DNA of 64,000 nt from Lutraria lutraria (GCA_964023205.1 OZ026835.1:19064968-19128967); one strand, 5' to 3'. Numbered from the stretch's first letter, positions 13,401 through 28,400 are shown. The notes: a model not told the origin generated them from the sequence alone. Numbers and translations: made by a program.

Positions 13401-16400
13401 TTATTAACAAATACCAGCAGTAAGTGTGCAACAATAATAATACATTACATTTCTTCCTAAAAAGACTATCCATCAGTAGTTAATAATCCTATATAGAATG
13501 ATCAGGAAAAAATCATATTACAGAACTGTTATAATTCTACCCCATTATTCATCATGATATCTAAGTCAATATAATAACTTTTGTAGTTGTCTATTCAGTG
13601 CAAAGCGTATGACTGAATGAAAATTAAAGTCATCAAAACTACAGGTACCTGGGTTTGAATAATACACAAGTAATTCCAATACCTAGAAAAAATACTAAAA
13701 AGTTCACACAACAGAACCTAAAATGTTGTCAATTAACAATTGGTTACAGTTATGACAACAAAATATAAGAAAGATGTATTATAAGAAAGCTTTCAATTAT
13801 GTTAATTGTACCAAGGAACAAATCCATTTACAACTAATTGTAGCTATTGCAGGACTGTTGACCACCATGGAGAGTTGACAATAGAATCAGATTCAAAGTA
13901 TAACCTTTAGAACCTTAAGAAAGAAATCATAATTATATACAGTAAATGGAGGCCATGTGTTAGGGATTGTACAAACAGTAAATAAAGATGTAGGCCATGT
14001 TTTATGGAGTGTACATGATAATATATCACATGGTCAGGTACTGACTGATTTTTTAACTTAAAATGCTAATTAATAATCAGTCAACTAATTTGTTAATTAT
14101 TTGAAAAAGCAACAAATAATTCATTACCTTATTATTTCAGAAAAAAATATAGAGTGTAAATGTTTATAAATGAGTAGTAAGATGATTGTCAGTGTAAATT
14201 TGGTTGCTTTTATATGATCGTCACATCGAACAATATCATTGTTCTATGGTGCACACATAGTATAGACAAGAAGTATGTATCAAGTAACAGTAGAAAACAA
14301 GGTTAAATAACCAAATCCATCAGGGTTATTATGATGATTCCTAGACTAATATCAGACTCTGATCTTAAAGTCCCATTAGCTTTTTGGATGTTAAAATTAA
14401 AGTAGGTCTAATTTTATCTAGAAAGATGTCTCATCAGTGAAAATGGCTTTTATTGATTTATTTGCAACAAAAACAATCCGAAATTTTCTTTTTAACCACT
14501 AAGTACATATAGAAATATAGCACAGTATTTTTTTCAATGATATTGCAAAAAATAAGAATAAGCATCTGAAAACATTTTTTACGAGATGTGGCTAAAGAAA
14601 GGCATAATGCAAATATTGTTTTAGAGCAAATAAAATATGCTTCTTATAGTTTACAATAATTTTATCTACCATTCTGTAATACTAAATTCAAAAAGCTAAA
14701 AGGGCCTTTAAAGAGTCTATCAGTATATGTAAGAGTTCATAATTTCACCATTATGTGTGTAATAAAAAAATAAAACAATTTATATTGATATTGTAAAGAT
14801 GATCAAGCATCAGCATCAATCTATAATGCAATAATACAAATACTTAAGTTTACAAATAAAACTAACCTTTCAAGTATCCCACAAGCCAAATGCTATGTTC
14901 AACAAATCTAGATCATAAAGATGGTAAAGCTCTGTGCAACAAACATCCAAACACAGATGTATGACAGATTATCACAAAATGAAAGTCGACAGTCAGCTCA
15001 AATTTTCCAATAGAACATTCACGATAGCTTTCATGATTTGGGAATACAATTTCAAACTGTTATTGTTCAATTTCAATATTATCTTTTGTACCATACAGAA
15101 CACTAAATTATTGCGAATAAAAAAGATAGAGGATAGATCAAATTACAAGTCATTTTAAGACTTTCTACTTAAAGCAACTAGAAATACTGAAAGATATCAC
15201 AAAAGAATGATTACCCGGTAGTTTAGAACCAATAAATAAAAGTCTGAGAAGAAATGAATTAATTTTTTTTTATTTGAATAGATTTATTAAACCATTAATT
15301 TAATGAGAGCAAGTATGTTCTTTTATGTCATTTGAAGTTTTTTATACATATTATTTGATGGATTTATTTGTAAGTGAATGCAATTTAAATCATGTACAAA
15401 ACTGTAAGAAAGAAGACGGTCAAATTCTATGGTACATCAATGTAATAAATTCAATTCACTGTAAGTAGACACAAAGAATGTGGCATATATTTAAAGTAAA
15501 GGTAAAGCTACACTTTGACACAAAAAAATCAGGACCATACTACATGTAGTACATTCTTCAATAAATTTTGAAATCACGCAATTCCAATCAGGCCATGGAT
15601 ACAGGCAAATTCTAATAACTGGCTTACTTGATTACATAATACTAACTGACCGTTAAATTAACTACTGTGTGACATTCAATTTTGTATAAAAATATTCAAC
15701 TAAGTATTGATAAAATTCCATTATTAAAGAAATATAGATATTCATCAAGTGTATGTCATATTTCTTAGCACTAACAATGTTAGGTTATGTATGGAATTCT
15801 TGGATAAATCAATCTATACTACAACTGATTTACAAGCTAGGTCAAACAAGTACCACAACTTAGTAATATGGTTCACAGTGTTTGAAGTAGAAAAACTCCA
15901 AAATGGATTGTTTACACTAATAATAACACTTGATAAGATTAATTGATACTGAACCTAAAGTAATTATTCATTTAAAGGGTTACTTTTATTCTACAATAGT
16001 GTTGCACTAAACCCTGTACTAGCACTGAGAATTAAGTATTGTCAGAGTAATATTTAATAAGTACAAGCAAACAACAATTCATTATATCTTTGATAACTCG
16101 TACATACATTGATTTAATATTGATACTTTTCATTGTCAAATAAATTTACAATAATTCTTACTCAAACAGAGTAACAAATGGCTTCCAATTACATGATGTT
16201 ACCATAAAACAATCTGCTTCATTCTAATGTCTTTGCAGTGCTTTTATAAAGCATACAAGGTATATAGGGTACCACTTATCCATTGCAATTCATGCTCTTA
16301 ACAATTGATAGAGCAAACAAATAGAACAGCTAGTATTGTATTTTAAACAAAACCATTCAAGGAAAAGCTACCAAATATGTATGTCACAGAGGGTAAGCTA

Positions 16401-19400
16401 ACAACATTATCCAACAAACAAAAGCAACATAAAAATTACACTTAAGCGCACATAATGCAACATGGTACTATTTTATGGAAACACATTGGATAAAACAATC
16501 AACAAAGGGTCTGACTAAAATATTCATAAACTGTATTACAAGATAAAACACTTTCTGTTTATATACACCCAAAGGTAGAATACATTAGGTTATTGGGAAA
16601 CGTACAACATAATATCAGCATGTTACATATAACAACATGATAAATATGGGGGTATGATTAGCAATGACACATTTTATCTATAGCAACAATCTTGTGACGC
16701 AGACAGTGACAATATTAAAACAAATTGTGATGTTATGACAAACATAAGGTTTAAACAAACAGAATCCATATATAAATGATCTGCATGGTAACTTTGTACA
16801 GACATCTTTCTCCTTATACTTTCCCTACAAATTTAATAAGTGGACCAATCATTTATGAAGGAATCTTTATCACTTTAGTTATGTGGAAAAAGTACATAAG
16901 ATTATGCAGTAAAAAATATTACATTTTGATTTAAACACAATGTAATTGTGAATAGTCTTATTATTTCACTTGTATTTACTAGTATATTACATCAATTATG
17001 CTCAGTTAAATAGTTTTACAACATCACCACAACACAACAACATTACTGTATGAGACAGTGATACAGCCAAGCAGCACATATGTTACCTGTCTTTTCTATG
17101 ACAACTTCCTGTGATATGGCACTAATTGGTTGAGCAGGTGCCCCTTTACCAACCAACAATGTTTTGGTGGGTGCCTTAATACTTGGAAACACTGTCTGAG
17201 GAGCATGTGCCCCAAGACGTGGTAAAGCTGGTTTAGAAGGGGCACCAATGAGGTTTGATGGTTTACCAGGTGCCCCGAGACTTGGCAACACTGGTACAGG
17301 GGTCTTTGGTAGAGGGGTCGGAGGCTCCTTTTTACGTTTTGGTTTCAGTTTTTTCTCTGATGAGGCAGAATTTCAACATTAGATTATATTGAAATTATTT
17401 ACTATAATTAAATTATTTCATCAATATCATAACATGCAACACTGTTTGCTTGTAGTACTTGATATAATTGTAGTATAGAGTTTAACTATATAAACAAAGT
17501 TGAGCTGGTGAGTCAGATGCCTTTGTATTCATACAGAAACACAGTAATGCAAAAATACTGTAACAAAACATCTACTATTATCATTAACAGGAACTAAGTG
17601 TTTATTTAATAAATGACGAGTTCCCAAGGAAAACATGGTTGGAATTGAATGGTACATAATATAACTGATTGAATTCTATGTTCTTTAATGCTATACCGCA
17701 ACGTGCAATTATCAATATAGTGCAAATTCAACAAACAATTGTAAACAAGGTAGACAAGAGTCAACAGTCATGATTAATTAGCACTCTTAGCAGAGCCTAG
17801 AAAATTCCCATAGATACAGATCAAATTTCATACAGCTGAACCAAAGTCTCTTCCATAAAAAAATGGTCAGAAATGTTGAGATGCATCACATAAACACTTA
17901 CTATAGCAAACATGTGATCTGCCAATTATGAATAAATCTTGACTGTCCCCTACCCTGTATATTGCAAACTATAAATAAATATTCTAAACAATTGCATCTA
18001 TAGTTGCAGCAAAGTGTAGCTTTGAAGAACAGAATTTATCAGAGTGACCAATTTGTTTATCGAAATTAAATATTAAATAAGTTTTTTAAAGATTGGCAAG
18101 TAAGGGTTAACTATTTTCAAGTTAAGGAGATGTTATCAGTATTTCTTGCATTACCAGATTTTTATATGAATAAAAATCGTAACATATTGAAAAAACAAAA
18201 TTTCACAGTAATATACACAGTCATACAATTAACCAGAATTGTCTGAAAATGACATGTAAGATTTAAATGTTTTGGTTTTATAAGATGCACTATGACTTTT
18301 CAAGGCAAAAGCTGTGGCTAAAATTAATCTTACCAAGATCACATGCACAATTTTGTTAAGAGCTACAAAATCTGTTCAAATCAAGCATGTAAAAGTCTAT
18401 TTTTGTTTTGTATTTCTCTAAAAATACTCTGGTTCAACATTTTTAGAATGATCTCCATAAGATTTGGCAATTTCCTTGACTCTACTAAATGTGATATATG
18501 TACAGTGTAACTCAAAATCATTCTTTATATTAATGTACAAATTGAAACCAAATGTTAATCAACACAAACACATCAAAAATACAAAGATAATATAAAATGT
18601 TTTCAGCCTCATAACCAAGACATGTGAACTAGGATTAGCATTCTATGTTTTGTTCATTGTAAACAAAAATTGAGAAACTTCCCTAATTTATCAGTCAAGA
18701 GATAGCAAACGAAAAACCAGAAATTCTCATACCAGGGCCTAATTTCATAAAATTTCTCAAGAATGGCCTTATACTCAAATTTTGAACAATTATAGAGTTA
18801 TTGAGAACACACTTAGACTGTAAATAATAAAATCACGATCAATGGTGAATCAGCTGCTTGCATTGTATAATTGATTTTTTGGATGTTTTTAGAAACCAAA
18901 GCTTGGCTTCACACTAACAATGTACCTATATAGAGGTTAGTTATCACATGGCTTTGATACTTTTATGTACAGAGTAAAATCTCTAAAACCTCTTGAGTCG
19001 CCAAACCAGGTTTTAAATAAATAAATTGAACAGAAACCGTTTTACATACACTGACTCCAAACACAATGCTAAGTTAGATCTAGGTAACAACTTTCTACAA
19101 TCCAAGTTTAGCAGCAACAGAGAACTATAGTCCAAAAACCTGGTTAAAACAGTACAAAATACACCCCTTTAAAATAATTTCCATTCCAAAATTGTTCATA
19201 TTTTTCTCATTACTACTTACCTTCATTTTTATCCTCATCAGACTTCTTCGATTTTTTGGGAATCTTATCAACCACCTTTGCTGGCTTTGATTGAGATTTG
19301 GAAGCATTTCCTTTTCCTACAATGTAGTGGAATAAAAGTCTGAGTAATTTTAATCCATAAATAATCCATTTAACATCCATGCAAGAAATGCTTTCAAATT

Positions 19401-22400
19401 ATAGCTCTTTTTCGGAGGTAACTGATGACACATTTTGGAAGTATTTGTAACAGTATCATTAAAAAGAAACAACATTAAAATGTGTGGTACGTTATGAATG
19501 TAGAAGTGATTAAAAGCTACATACCTTTCCTCCTCTTTCCTGAAAAAAAATAAAAGGAAAAGTGAGCATCAGAGTTTCACAAGAGTTCATGATGACAATA
19601 TCGTAACTATTTACATCATATATAACTTATTTACGACTATTTATCATTGATTTTATTTAGATAATGCAATACATAAATAAAAGTCTAAGACATTTCACAA
19701 TTTGTTTATTTATGTAATCAAGATGTGATCTATTTTGATAGTAAATTCTAATTAAAATTAAAGTTAATTTCATTCTATATTCTTTTCTTTAAATAAGATT
19801 AGAAAGGTACTTTAATAAATACATATTCTCCTAAACTAGATGTAATCTATTATTATTGAATGAAACAGTGAAGGAGGACAGAATTGAATACATGTGTATA
19901 TAATATATATAGATTTTCTCCCTATCTGAAAGGCAAACTAATATTTTAAGTCATGGATTTAATGTTGAATCTAAGAAGCAAACAAACTGAATTTTAATTT
20001 CAAAGTAACTGTGGTAACCATACATTTATTAAATCATTCACTTCAACCAAACTTACACTCAGTATAATGTATTAAACCATATACGTTCAAATCCTTAGTG
20101 TTAAGAAAACAAAACTTCACTGACAGCTATAAAAACTACAAAACTTAAAAACTAAAAAAGGAAATGTCAAGTTAAACATCCAATAAAAAAAGAGTAATAA
20201 CCTGTACAATGCAATTCAAAGATAATAATCAATCAATTAGACAGTATAAAAAATACAAAGTTTTATATCTTAATAAATTAGAATATACCATGATTCATGT
20301 CAAACTGATTTCTTGATATTGTATAAAAGATTAGCTTTATTACAGTTTACTAATCAAGAATAAGGTAAATACAAAACATGATTATTTTTGTTCCATACTT
20401 TGTACATACTGCAGGTATATTGTATATAGCAGAACTTTTTTAGAGAATGTACTGATTGTTAATACAATATCATACAACATACATAAACACTACACTGTGT
20501 TAAAATCATACAATAATAGCAATATCAATATATCCCAGGAGAATAATGTCTGATAAATCACATGGCAGTATTGTAACAATTATTCAAACATGTGAACTAA
20601 GCTTTCAGAATCACAAGATACTTTACTCAAACAACCTGGCCAAATTCTTTCTTGAACATTTTTATGAAATACTGAATGTATTCAATAGGTATGATGATTC
20701 AGTTTGTCTTTGAATGAATGTCTGATAATGGAAACAGTAAATATTTGTAAAATGTTAGATGACTTTGATGTTTTGTTTGGTTGTTTGATTTTATGCCCCT
20801 TTTGAACAATCAGAGTCATATGAGGCGGACAGTTCACCCAACCATCGTTCCTGGGAATAATCAGTACTTGACTCCCATCCTCCGTAAGCAACTGCCTACT
20901 TTCTCACATAGAGAGACATGGTCAGTCACAGGACTTGAACCCACAACCCTTTTCAGTGAGAAGTTACAGTGACTTGGAGTCAGCGACCTTAAGCACTCAA
21001 CCATGGAGGCGGGTCAATGTGAAATTCTGAACATTTAAGTCTTGATATTCATAGCAGGTTTTGGCTCCCAAACAAAATAGACCACTTGACTGATTTAGTT
21101 TATACAAGCCTGAAAGCAGGAACAATTCTTCCCTGTTGGAGTCAATTCCATAACTTTTTCATCATTAACAAAAAACTGATGAAATAGACCGTGTACACAC
21201 TGTACAGAATTATACTTCAATGCTTTATGGTTCACTCTACATTTGAAAACTAAAAACATTAAATAACAACAGGTTTACATCCTATAAAGAAAACACACAG
21301 TACATGCATGTGAATCTGAAATAAATGTGTGCTTACAAAAAAGTGAATTATAAACTATTGTAATGTATACATTTTGTCTTATTGATAACAAATACAAATT
21401 TGCTACTAATGTGTTTATCTATTGTTTAATGGCCAATTTGAAAACTATGGTCATTTCAGAGCCACCCCGGAGAGAGAGAGGACAATTTATGGACAAAACG
21501 GGCATTTTTTCCTAGTTCTATATCATGCCTGGTGTAAAACACCGATACACGCCTGGCCCTTTTCCCTGTGATTTTCAAGACACAGTACTTGGCTCTGTAG
21601 TTGGGAGAGGGACACAGAAAAAGCATTCATAAAAGATTCGAAGCCACAACCTTTCATTTGGTAGTCCAGCGTGTTGTAACCACTCAATCACCAATCACCC
21701 TGATGAAAACAAAAGGTCAATGTCCCGAAGTTATATCGTTAAATTTGTTACTGGTTGTTATAGTGGTGACTGTGGTCACACGTACAGTATGTTGTGACGT
21801 TGCAGACATTGGGTGGTTTACTTAACTTCAGTGATGTCTAATGATTGTAGCATTAATAATTATTACTTGAAGACTAGTTTTTCTTCTAAGTTACAAAATA
21901 TCACAAATTATATAGTCTCAATATAAAGAAACACATGTTATAATGCAGAATTACTCAACACTGAAGACCTCAAGATTGAAATAAACAGAATCCAAATGAA
22001 TGCAATGAGATTAACCAGTGACTTCTCTTTATTGTTTGATTAATGATCCAAACACTATATTGTTATGGTTGAATTATCAGATATAAAATAGTTCATATAA
22101 TGTATACATATTTATTGAAGGTGCTTATAAACAAACACACACACACAGTGATTTTGATAACCAAGTGAATTTGTTACGCACAAAATCTATTGGTAACACT
22201 TTCCTGACTGCCCATCATACTTTCAAAAAATTATCTTATACTTTTCAAGAACTCGGTAAATTTAGCATTGCTCTAAATATTTTCATACAAAAAAACCTTA
22301 CTAAATCAATTTACTCTTCAACAAAAGCAGAAAGTAATAAATTGCCATGCATTTCTGATAAGAATTGTATAAAACAATGCGTAAGTTAAATATGGTAAAA

Positions 22401-25400
22401 CACTAAAAAGCAGTTTTTTCATTCACAATAATGGCAAACATGCTGACATGAAGAGGGCAATGTATTAAACAAGAAGCCAAATGGGTGATTAATGCATGCA
22501 TTAAACAGACATGGCTTATGGGGAAATCTACACATTAAAACAAACCTAGCATACATCACAAAAAACATAATTCAATGAAATTCAAAAACACTGGAATAAC
22601 TGAAAAGGGAACGAAATGTTCTAAGTTTACTAAATGGGTAATGTTGTATGAGGACTACAGATCCTTGTATAAGTTAGTGTTACCAACTGACATGCTTTAC
22701 TCACCCTTAGATAACTTCACACTATTCTCAGTGTCCTCTCTCATCAGACCGTCAGTTTTATCCAGCTTGTCTATTATTTTCACAAATTTCTTATCTTTTG
22801 TCTCATCATTAAGTTTAGGAAGAAGAGGTTTTGTTTCTGATTTTTTACTGTCTACTGCTTTATTATCTTTCTCATCTTTTGCCTTAGATTTCTCTTTCTT
22901 TGTTTTTTCAATATCTGTTTTTTGTGACTTACCAATTATGTCATTTTCTACTTCAGTATTACCCGTTTTATTTGTCACATTTTCTTTGATATTTTTCACA
23001 TTGTTCTCTTGATTTAGCTTCACGCCCTTTCTTGTATCATTCTTCACTTTTTTGTCTTTCAAATTTTTAAAGTCTGTTTTATCAACAACTGTAAGTTCTA
23101 CACCTGACTTTTCATTGAGATCAGAACATGTCTTTTGTGAAAATAATAGACCTTTTGGAAAGTGCAAGAAAAAGAAATAACATATATAGAGATACACAGT
23201 CAAGTCTAATCAATATCATACATGCAATTTAAGAGCAAATTACTATAAATATTACACATGCAAAGATACTTTAAGAGTATTGTCTATCTCCCAGTGAGTG
23301 TGCTGATGTAAACTTGGTGCACACTACTGTTACGAACATCAACATTTTCCAACTTTCAATTCAACAATAGATCATAATAAAGCCAGTAAAATTATAATAA
23401 TATCATTCTGCTGAATCTGCATGATTTTGCCTTTTTTTGTCAAATATTAAAACATGTGTGACATAATTATAGTAAAGATACAAAATTGGGTAAATTATGT
23501 ATAGTTATTAACTGCATGATTACCATTTTCATGCATAATAATTGCAGAAAATATTTAAGTATACATAACACGCTATATCCTTCATTAATACTTTTACAAA
23601 GGCTACAAAGAAGATATATTCAAAATTCTAGCAAATAATGATAATTTAACATTTATTCCACAAGTAAGGTTAATTCATCTCATGCTTATTTAACTCAAGA
23701 GAGATAACCTATGAAACTACATTATGTTTATTAGAACTAACACAGTTATTTCCCTTAGATTATGGAAATTGTTCTACATTAACAAGGACTTATATACATA
23801 CATGGATTCGCAACTTCCGTTCTAACAGTTTAAAGTAATCAAATCCCGCGATAATAAGACGTGAATCAACGGGAATACAAGCTATTGTTTACAAAAGCGA
23901 AAATACGAAAAAATCCGTGATATCCGAATGATAATAACAGCGAAAATATCCGTGGTATTCCGAATGTTTAATCTCGGAGACGAAAGGATTATAATAGATG
24001 TCCGCCATCTTGGAATTTAAAATGTTCGACTGATGCCTTTTTCAATGCTTATACTTAGACTTTGTGGATTATAAATGTATCTCAATATCTTTAAGGAATT
24101 TGTTGCATCCTTTACCAATTTCCCGTGCCCAATTGCCAGAGTTTTATTAGTATAATCAAATTCGTAAACACCCAAATACAGCTGTCGGACATTGCCGAGT
24201 ATATAGCAATGCATTGTGGGATCGCCGAACGATATCGTTTGATCTATTTTTAGCAGTTGCGAATCCATGTATGTATATAAGTCCTTGACATTAATAATAA
24301 AAAAAAGATCTAGCTGAATATATGAGTATATAGTTAAAAGAAAAAAAAGCACATCTAGTTGTTGTATTCAAATACCTGCAGCTGCAGTCATTGTATTTTC
24401 ATAATAATTTTCATGATTGTTTGAGCTTAAAGGCTGTTTATGTTTCTCGCGTGATTCTTTTAATTTCTTCAATCTTTCTTCTTCTTCTAATCTTTCTTTT
24501 TCTTTTCTCTCCATCATCTTCCTTCGTTCTTCTTCAGCAAGCAGTTTTTGTTGCTGTTTAATTTGTAATTGTCGTTGTTTTTCCAAAGATTCAATAAGTC
24601 GTTGTTCTGTAAGCTTGGCATTCTCGTCGTCAATATTATTGCCTGCCGTTTCATCCTCTTTGGATGCAAAAATTGGGAAAGAAACAATCAAATAACCATA
24701 AAGTATAAAAGCTTTTTGTACCGTAAAATCTTACCATTTGTAAACATCATCTACAGCTTAATCTCATAAAAGATGATAGTATCAAGGTAAGAAACATAAC
24801 ACAGAGATTCCACAGAACCAATCTCTCTCTAATAAAATACATATTAAAGTAACATATAATATTAAAGAATGCCATGCAGCGTAGATGGACAAATATCTTA
24901 AATAGTTGTTGTTTGAAAAAGTAACTATTCATGCATTCTTTAAAAAAGTCAATTGATTTTATCAATACTAACTGTCAGAATGAGAATAATTATCATTATA
25001 AACTTTACCTCAATTATTAATGATACATCATGTTAAAATTAACCTGTCTTTAGATAGGCAACAACACTATGAATAAGGAAGATTTCAGAGATGGAGGCTT
25101 AAATTGCCCAAGTGTATTTTGTCTCAGACATGATACTTTCATCTTAAAGAATTAATCACTCTAACCAAAACCCCAAGAAGAATATGATAACTAATAAGCT
25201 AATTAATTAGAAATAAGATTCAACAGGAAATATGCTGAGTAAGCAGAACTGATATAACCATGCAGTAAGAAACAACAAATAGTGTTTGTAGGAGTAAGGT
25301 GAACTAGTAAACTTTTAATTAACTCTGATATGAAGAAGTTCTTTTATCAATGTACTATAAATTCACTTAACATGTCAACTTATAAATTCTATAATTTCCT

Positions 25401-28400
25401 ACATTAAAGTCCCATAATCATATAAATTTATCGATCGTAATAGTTTCTGTTTGTTCTATAACAAAGGAATCTGGTGTGTTTTCCTCCTGTGCCTACTTTA
25501 TAGGAAGAAAAATGTTTCCAAAACCAATATCGTATTTTTTTCAATATCATTGAAAAAATACTATTTTAGAACAACTTCATATAAATTCTATAATTTCCTA
25601 CATTAATAGTTATTGCTTTGAACAAAAAGTCAGAAATGATAATCTTGTCGTCCGATTGATTCTTAGCCGACCCTGATGCAGAAAAAACTGCACCATAATC
25701 CTAATACAAATAACATTTCAGACATGCTAAGTGAATAGAAATTAATTAAAGATCAACAAATTAAAGTAATGAAATAGACTAACCATAAGACCAAAGATGA
25801 CTGTATGGTTAAATAGTAATAAGAAAACTAAGAACCAACAATTCATGCCAAGTTAAACAATCGTAAGAAAACTAGGAACCAGCAATTAATGTAAAGTTGA
25901 ACAATTTTAAGAAAATAGGAACCAGCAATTAATGCTAAGTAAAACAATTTAAGAAAACTAGGAACCAACAAAGATGTCTACCTTTACTTTTCTTTCCTGA
26001 TTTAGGTGAATCTTTACCAGTATCATTTTGTTGATCAGTGAAGGTAACTTTCTTTTCTGAACCTAAATCTTTAAGATCTTCTACTTCCTCTTCTAATTCT
26101 GGGTAAAATAAGAAGACATTCTGTCTACTATCTATGTAGGGAACTATAACTATATGAGAATAAGGAAGATTCTAAAGCATAAAATAGTTTATTTTACATC
26201 ACCTCAAAATATTAACATTGATAGGCATATTCATAATCTATATTATCTGATATTTACATTTTGAACTTTCTTCAAAGCTGGTCAGTGCCTCAGGTGAGCC
26301 ACTAGGATCCAACAAAACAGCAAATTACAAACATAAATATAGTTAGCCAGTTAAAAAATTCTAAGAATAGAAAAAAATATATATTTCAAACTTATAATCA
26401 ATCAGCTCAGTAAAAGTAGCTTATGTATCATAAAATAAAGATGGATTTTAATGCAAGGTAAGGTATCATAATTTGTCAAATATTGAGGTAAACATTTCAG
26501 CTGCCTATTATAACAAGATTTCCACTAGCAGTCTGTGAAATTAGCAGTTGTCCTATTGTCTGGGACAACCAATTTTTCAATCGGACAACCAAAATTTTGG
26601 TTCGGACAACCAAATTTTCATTAATAAATCAAAGCAAAAGCAGCTAAAATGTCTGTTTCAGGCAACCACATTTCAAACCTTAATTTCACAGAGAGCACTA
26701 GGGATTGAACCTTTAAACTATACCAAATATATTGCAATATTTGCCAATAAATATATAGTTTTTTTAGCTATAAATTATTATTAATTTATTTAAAATGTCC
26801 CGCAAGACAATATTTGATCAGAATTGAAAACTTTAAACTTTGTAATTATATACAACCACCACAACTAGCACATTGATAAGCACTAATATATATAAACATC
26901 CAATTATGCATGTCAGAAAATTGCTCTTTTGATTGAAATTTTACATAAACCTTTTCAAAAAATTGTCCTAATGATCAATTAATCTGACCATAGCTCGTTT
27001 AACACTATCATAAGTATAACTCTTTATCAAAACATCTTTAACCATGCAATAACATGGAATGGCAACAACAAATTATGTTTATGCCAAATAAATTTCAAAT
27101 TGAATTGAAATAAAAAAACAAACGATGAAATTTAACAAACTATTTTCACATATATAACATACTGATAAATAAATATTTGTCATCTTGATTATGTCTCATG
27201 TTCACTAGCTTGGTCATAATTGATGCATGATAATGTAATCTGTAATGTTTCAATCAACAATTAAATGATCTGAGTAGACCAACCAAGCTTTCATCAGAAA
27301 GAGATTCAAGAAGCATTACTGTAAGTGTAAAGGGTACCTTCAGGTTGTGGTGAGGCCAAAGTAATTGAGATTTCTTTCTTGATAGGTTGTGGATTTGGTT
27401 TCGGTTCATGTATAGTCCTCAGTTTAGCTGTTTCATCAGGTTGCCATACTTGTTTAGGGGACGGTACTTTCTCTTTACGTGGTATAGGGGACACAGGTAA
27501 TGATGAATGTGTTCTACTGCTCTGTACTCGTGGCTTCATATTTTGCTCTGTAAATACAATCAAGAACAAATGATCAATATAATTATATAGGGTACTTCCA
27601 TGGTTGCTTTATTAACCCTGAAGTTGTAAACTTAAAATGACAATTTTAAAGGGGCATACCCTACAACTGACAAACATTCTGTGAAAGTGTAAAAATGTGT
27701 TAAATGTATATGTCAAACAATATATAATGGATAATTGCAAGAAGAACTTGGGTCATAAAATGACTAGTTTAGGTACTAGCTGCAAAAATCATAGCTATGA
27801 ATAATAAATCACTTCCACCCAAAAATTGTACAACAAATTCCAAAGAGTTTCCGATCTTTTATGGAAACTAATATTTTTGTGATTTTATTTTTAATTGGAT
27901 GAATTATTGGCTGAAACTTTCTTCGTCGGCTTTTTTCTTTACAAGCTTCTAATTTATCATCATTTTGCCTTGATTCTAGATGCACCAAGTTGTAGGGTAT
28001 AATGCCCCTTTAAGACAGATCAACAAACTTTATCATCAGAATTCAAAACAAACGATCCATATTTAATTTTCAAGAATATGATCTCAAGTTAGTACAATAA
28101 GAAGAAAGAAGCAAACAAAGCATGGAAATATTCGAAAAAATAAGAAAAGAAACAATAAATCAACAACAATAATGATTGAAAGTCCTTTATCATTAAGGAC
28201 AATGAATTAAGCCATCGTAGGTCAAATTCTGCCTTCTTTGAGTGTGATTGTACTTTCTTACTACAAACAACATTATAACAGCCACTGAATAACACACCAA
28301 TAAGACTTAGTATGATTGTAGATCCCAAGGCATGTGCATGGTGATCCAATCAGATCCGGAGTCTGGGCAAAGCATTCACAGATCAAACCATGAATCTTAT

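Larger units (their letters stand above)
23783..24287. repeat. 505-bp segment bounded by 33-bp perfect inverted repeats
   Basis: Positions 23783-23815 on the plus strand and 24255-24287 on the minus strand are the same 33 bases, starting CAAGGACTTATATACATA. The interior is richer in G+C and CpG than the surrounding intron. It holds a YY1-like AAGATGGCGGAC on the minus strand near 24010 and a minus-strand open frame from 24268 to 24017 (84 codons with its stop) that begins within the right repeat. No target duplication was found. Confidence 0.7.

Noticed and set aside
22575..23012. 145-codon plus-strand frame rich in Leu/Ser/Phe
   Set aside because: Antisense shadow of the Lys/Asp-rich exon 12.
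24417..24695. 92-codon plus-strand frame rich in Ser/Phe
   Set aside because: It is the reverse-strand shadow of the Glu/Arg-rich coiled-coil exon 11.
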